Shown: one piece after another, positions 7,137 to 10,059 of the stretch
How positions within the stretch are numbered: position 1 is the stretch's first letter
Layout: every line of letters begins with the position of its first letter
DNA from: Lachnospiraceae bacterium
GTDB taxonomy: Bacteria > Bacillota > Clostridia > Lachnospirales > Lachnospiraceae
Assembly (NCBI GenBank): GCA_900770225.1
Contig: CAAGJU010000368.1
Coordinates: 1-10,059 of the forward strand
Reading direction: 5' to 3'
Length of the DNA stretch: 10,059 nt
Position numbers and translations under genes: made by a program
The notes under the pieces: generated by a model
The model's database searches: none
What the model was told of the DNA's origin: nothing
Seen by the model: only the letters and a program-made list of their open reading frames with translations

Positions 7137-8732
7137 ATGGGAGAGAAAGAAAAAGTGAGCGCGGAGAAAAGCGCAGGTGTCATCAGAAGAGCCAGTATTT
7201 TCAGCAAAATCTGGAGAATTATCCTTGTGATCATGATTCCGCTCACGGCGCTGTCCGTAGTCTCGATCATATCGCTGAATATGGTCTACAACAGGTATGA
7301 CAGAGGCGTGCAGAATATCACGGCTGTCAACAGCTATAACCTCGACTGGGAAAAAAATATGAACAGCACGATGTATTACATCATCGTGGAGGCGAACGAC
7401 TGGGACGAGATCAGCAAAAAGAAAACCGCCGACAATCCCTATTACCTGATCGAGGACATGCGCGAACACTTCAAAAAGCTTGCCGCCGACAACGATGACC
7501 CTGAGGTAAACAATAATCTCGACATGATCTTCCGCGTCCTCGACAATCTGGAAAAATGTGTTGACGAGGTTGTGGACAATATCCGGGAGGGCGGTCATTA
7601 CGATGACAACATCGATATCCTGAAGACGGATATCTACGTCATGACCGATATGATTCAGGAAAATATACAGAATTATATCTATCATGAAGCGGTCCTGATG
7701 GAGGAAGCACGGCAGGAGATCTCAGCCAACGTGCACACGCTGACATGGACCATTATTGTCCTGATCGTTTTTGCCTTTGCGGCGTCGGCGTTTTTCTCGA
7801 GGCGCATGACGCATAAGATCACGGATCCTGTCTTCGGTCTCGTAAAGGCAACGAAGGAATTCGCCGGCGGCGATTTTTCCGTCCGGTTCGAATCGCATAC
7901 CAATGATGAAATTGACGTACTGGCCGAAAGCTTCAACGACATGGTGAAGGAGATCTCGACACTGGTTGAAAATGTGCACCGGGATGAGAAAAGGATGCGC
8001 GTCCTGGAGCTGAGAATCCTGCAGGAGCAGGTCAATCCGCATTTTCTGTACAATTCACTGGATGCGATCATGTGGCTCACGGAAGCGGGGGAGAATGAAC
8101 TCGCGGTCCGTATGATCAGTTCATTGTCGACATTTTTCCGGACAGGGCTGTCGAAGGGACGTGACTGGATCACGGTCGGAGATGAGGAGAGACACACGAA
8201 GAGCTATCTGGAGATCCAGCAGTTCCGTTATCAGGATATCTTGAGCTATGAGATCGATATTCCGGACGAGATCCGGGGCTATTACATGATGCGCCTGATG
8301 CTGCAGCCGATCGTCGAAAATGCACTGTATCACGGGATCAAGAACCGGCGCGCCATGGGGCATATCCTGGTGAAGGGAGAGAAGCGCGGCGACAATCTTG
8401 TTTTTACCGTGAAGGATGATGGCATAGGCATGAAACCGGAGGAACTGGATCGCATGCGGAAACTGATCTCCGGCGAGATCCGGGATGATTCCGATCACGG
8501 TTTCGGCATAGCCAATGTGGAACAGCGCATCCATCTGCGGTACGGAACGGCCTACGGGGTTGAAGCGGAAAGCGAATACGGCGTGGGCACGGAAGTTCGT
8601 GTGACGATCCCTGCGCTGATGACGCCGGGAAGCTCTGAGGTGCCTGCACTGACAGCAGACTATGATCATGGAACCGTGCAGATGCAGAAACCTCATGAAC
8701 CAGAGGAAGGAGAAAGCGGAAATGAGGAATAA
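7137..8732 (+). CDS. membrane sensor histidine kinase, YesM/LytS-like (HAMP, His_kinase, HATPase)
   Basis: Senses an extracellular cue and phosphorylates the partner regulator. The 531 residues contain a first membrane helix (about 27-50), an extracellular region (about 51-200), a second helix (about 203-220), HAMP (about 222-280), then the PF06580-type kinase core with phospho-acceptor His302 in QVNPHFLYN. The ATPase domain has N-box PIVENALYHGIK (Asn395), G1 DDGIG (427-431) and G2 GFGIAN (455-460). The ectodomain is rich in charged and long helical stretches and shows no obvious Cache signature, fitting a helical surface for contact with a binding protein. An acidic tail (about 513-531) follows the ATPase domain. 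The start is uncertain: the site AGGAG (7118-7122) is 14 nt from ATG 7137, while GTG 7155 in frame has GGGAG 11 nt upstream. Its 3' end overlaps the next gene. Confidence 0.93.
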   Translation: MGEKEKVSAEKSAGVIRRASIFSKIWRIILVIMIPLTALSVVSIISLNMVYNRYDRGVQNITAVNSYNLDWEKNMNSTMYYIIVEANDWDEISKKKTADNPYYLIEDMREHFKKLAADNDDPEVNNNLDMIFRVLDNLEKCVDEVVDNIREGGHYDDNIDILKTDIYVMTDMIQENIQNYIYHEAVLMEEARQEISANVHTLTWTIIVLIVFAFAASAFFSRRMTHKITDPVFGLVKATKEFAGGDFSVRFESHTNDEIDVLAESFNDMVKEISTLVENVHRDEKRMRVLELRILQEQVNPHFLYNSLDAIMWLTEAGENELAVRMISSLSTFFRTGLSKGRDWITVGDEERHTKSYLEIQQFRYQDILSYEIDIPDEIRGYYMMRLMLQPIVENALYHGIKNRRAMGHILVKGEKRGDNLVFTVKDDGIGMKPEELDRMRKLISGEIRDDSDHGFGIANVEQRIHLRYGTAYGVEAESEYGVGTEVRVTIPALMTPGSSEVPALTADYDHGTVQMQKPHEPEEGESGNEE

Positions 8733-9837
8733 CAGGGCAGCGGGTTGGAAGAAGGGCACGGTGACATTACTGCTCGCTTTTGCCTGCGCACTTGCGGGCT
8801 GCGGCGATGAAGTGAACAGCGCCGCCACATCTATCTCTTTCTCTCATGATGACAGTGCTTTTCAGACGGTTTCCGACGATACGCGCACGGTCACGATCGG
8901 TTTCGCCCAGGTCGGAGAGGAGTCGGACTGGCGGAGAGCCAATTCCGATTCCATCAGGGATACCTTTACGACGGACAAGGGCTACAATCTGCTGTTCGAG
9001 GATGCACAGAATGATCCGGACACGCAGATCAGCGATGTCAGCCGTTTTATCCAGCAGGGGGTCGATTATATCGTTCTGGAACCCATCGTTGAAACCGGCT
9101 GGGATAAGGTACTGCAGGAAGTAAAAGATGCGGGCATTCCGGTGATCGTTGCAGACAGGCAGCTGACACTGGAAGACGATTCGCTGTACACAGCCTGGGT
9201 AGGCTCAAATCCTGATCTGGAAGGAAAGAAAGTATGCGCGTGGATGCATGCTTTCGCTGAGAAAAATCACCTTGACGAGTCGACGTTTCAGATCGGCGTC
9301 ATTCAGGGGACGATCGGCTCCAGTCCCCAGATCGGTCGAGAGAGAGCACTTCGTGAGGCCGCTTCAAAATACAGATGGTCGATCGCCGGGTCTGAAAAGG
9401 GCGAGTTTACACAGGCCAAGGGACGCGAGGCTATGGACGCGCTGCTGGAGAAATATCCGGAGATCAACATCGTTTACTGTGATAATGATAACGAGGCTTA
9501 TGGCGCGATAGAAGCACTGCAGGCGGCCGGCAGGAAGATCGGAACGGACATTGAACACGGCGAGATCATGATCGTCGCCTTTGACGGCGCGGAGAAAGCA
9601 CTGCAAGCCGTACAGGATGGTCTTATTGCCTGTGACGGCGAGTGTAATCCTCTGCTCGGACCGAAGATCGAAAAGATCATCGAAGCACTGCAAGACGGGA
9701 AGAGTGTTTCGAAGATCCAGTATGTCGATGAAAACATTTATGCGCAGAACGATGATATCAGCAGCGTATCGATCGACGGCGTGGATTACCCTGTGACACC
9801 GGTGACGGATGAACTGCTGGAGAGCAGAGTCTATTAG
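8722..9837 (+). CDS. second YtfQ-like sugar-binding lipoprotein, probable sensor subunit of the kinase
   Basis: Membrane-anchored sugar-binding protein of 371 residues, clearly paralogous to the one at 143-1315. I chose ATG 8722: AAGGAG (8707-8712) stands 9 nt upstream and the product opens with a good lipoprotein signal (lipobox LAGC, Cys27). The in-frame ATG at 8662 lacks a ribosome site and would bury the signal. Hallmarks are GFAQVGEESDWR (60-71), VETGW (123-127), DR (145-146), IGSSPQIGR (198-206), GEFT (227-230) and FDG (287-289). CNPLxGP is shared with the first paralogue. The linker after Cys27 is short and not Ser/Ala-rich. Arginine codons include AGG, CGG and CGA, suggesting modest expression. 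The start lies 11 bp inside the kinase gene, implying translational coupling. I infer it presents ligand to the kinase rather than feeding the permeases; a spare transport receptor is the alternative. Confidence 0.88.
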   Translation: MRNNRAAGWKKGTVTLLLAFACALAGCGDEVNSAATSISFSHDDSAFQTVSDDTRTVTIGFAQVGEESDWRRANSDSIRDTFTTDKGYNLLFEDAQNDPDTQISDVSRFIQQGVDYIVLEPIVETGWDKVLQEVKDAGIPVIVADRQLTLEDDSLYTAWVGSNPDLEGKKVCAWMHAFAEKNHLDESTFQIGVIQGTIGSSPQIGRERALREAASKYRWSIAGSEKGEFTQAKGREAMDALLEKYPEINIVYCDNDNEAYGAIEALQAAGRKIGTDIEHGEIMIVAFDGAEKALQAVQDGLIACDGECNPLLGPKIEKIIEALQDGKSVSKIQYVDENIYAQNDDISSVSIDGVDYPVTPVTDELLESRVY

Positions 9838-9854
9838 GGCATTATCAATTATAT

Positions 9855-9934
9855 TGACAATATTACAGAATACAGATGCCTCCACCCGGCTGCGAATAGT
9901 TGCGGGTTGGAGGCATCTGTATTACTGACAATAT
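9855..9934. repeat. 9-bp direct repeats flanking a palindrome
   Basis: TGACAATAT occurs at 9855-9863 and 9926-9934, on either side of the hairpin at 9869-9923. The left copy also lies within a perfect 6-1-6 palindrome, ATATTG-A-CAATAT (9851-9863). The pair resembles a target-site duplication around a small inserted hairpin element, but spacing to the arms is unequal (5 and 2 bp) and the region is AT-rich, so chance is possible. Confidence 0.4.
9869..9923 (+). terminator. strong hairpin after the sensor cassette; probable terminator
   Basis: Perfect 16-bp arms (9869-9884 and 9908-9923, starting AATACAGATGCC) are extended by CCCG/CGGG (9885-9888 with 9903-9906) across a one-base bulge. It starts 32 bp after the stop of the second binding-protein gene. 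There is no T-run on either side, so it may work as an RNA end stabiliser or be a palindromic repeat element rather than a standard intrinsic terminator. Confidence 0.5.
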
Positions 9935-9941
9935 GATGTGG

Positions 9942-10059
9942 GTGTCATAAGTATGATAACCGGATCGCTACGCGCTACGCGCTCCCGCGATCCTCCCTCA
10001 GCTCGGGCTCTCGTGTGGCTTCGCCCCACTACGCCCTCGCTGAGGGGCGTGTCAATAAG
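9942..10059. repeat. GC-rich REP-like element with two stem-loops
   Basis: Stem 1 is GGATCGC (9962-9968) with GCGATCC (9987-9993), enclosing a 7-nt tandem repeat CGCTACG (9966-9972, 9973-9979, then a partial copy). Stem 2 is CCCTCAGC (9995-10002) with GCTGAGGG (10039-10046), continued by GGGC/GCCC (10005-10008 with 10033-10036) after a 2-nt mismatch. The element is bracketed by GTGTCATAAG (9942-9951) and GTGTCAATAAG (10049-10059). Its composition is much more GC-rich than the flanking DNA. No gene is visible, and it may continue past the window. Confidence 0.55.

Noticed and set aside
8662..8721. Upstream in-frame ATG giving a 20-residue longer second binding protein
   Set aside because: No ribosome site before it, and the extension would precede a good lipoprotein signal; ATG 8722 has AAGGAG at proper spacing.
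8121..8828. 235-codon open frame on the - strand over the kinase end and second binding-protein start
   Set aside because: No family motif, and it overlaps two well supported + strand genes.
9925..9957. Possible outward promoter (CTGACA with TATGAT) after the cassette
   Set aside because: Spacing is 21 bp and no gene start is visible downstream within the window.
9942..10059. CRISPR array
   Set aside because: The short repeats here are 7 nt and tandem, without regular spacers; no array-like periodicity exists anywhere in the window.

Overview
This window carries a complete sugar ABC importer of the YtfQ-YtfR-YtfT-YjfF type (galactofuranose-type, CUT2 family), followed by what looks like its own sensory cassette: an AraC-type response regulator (YesN-like), a membrane histidine kinase (YesM/LytS-like) and a second sugar-binding lipoprotein. 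All six intact genes plus the leading binding protein (seven CDS) read on the + strand. Base composition is near 50% G+C by eye. The GGAGG ribosome sites, LxxC lipoprotein signals, and YesM/YesN regulators wired to a sugar ABC operon point to a Gram-positive anaerobe of the Clostridia, probably Lachnospiraceae-like. This host call is inference.

Layout. Positions 1-142 are a leader with a possible promoter and a hairpin followed by six T, just before the ribosome site of the first gene. 143-1315 is a highly expressed-looking binding lipoprotein with a long Ser/Ala linker. 1316-1492 is a spacer with a strong hairpin terminator and a second inverted repeat. 1493-5111 holds the double ATPase and two permeases, coupled by 4-bp or shorter overlaps. 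5112-5416 is a 305-bp structured spacer: a terminator-like hairpin, a ~143-bp imperfect palindrome, a promoter, and a small hairpin touching the ribosome site of the regulator gene. 5417-9837 is regulator, kinase and second binding lipoprotein; the last overlaps the kinase end by 11 bp. 9838-10059 has no gene: a long palindrome flanked by 9-bp direct repeats, then a GC-rich REP-like element running to the window end.

How the genes fit together. The first binding protein most likely feeds sugar to the two permeases, powered by the ATPase. The second binding protein is a clear paralogue of the first, but has a short linker, less biased arginine codons and translational coupling to the kinase. 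It is therefore best read as a dedicated sensor subunit presenting ligand to the kinase ectodomain, similar in concept to XylFII-LytS-YesN of Clostridium beijerinckii. The regulator would then control the importer and perhaps its own cassette. An exact 11-bp match (ATGCATGACAC) occurs just upstream of both the first binding-protein gene and the regulator gene, overlapping the -35 of the latter, and is a candidate shared operator. The substrate cannot be fixed from sequence, and no catabolic enzyme lies in the window.
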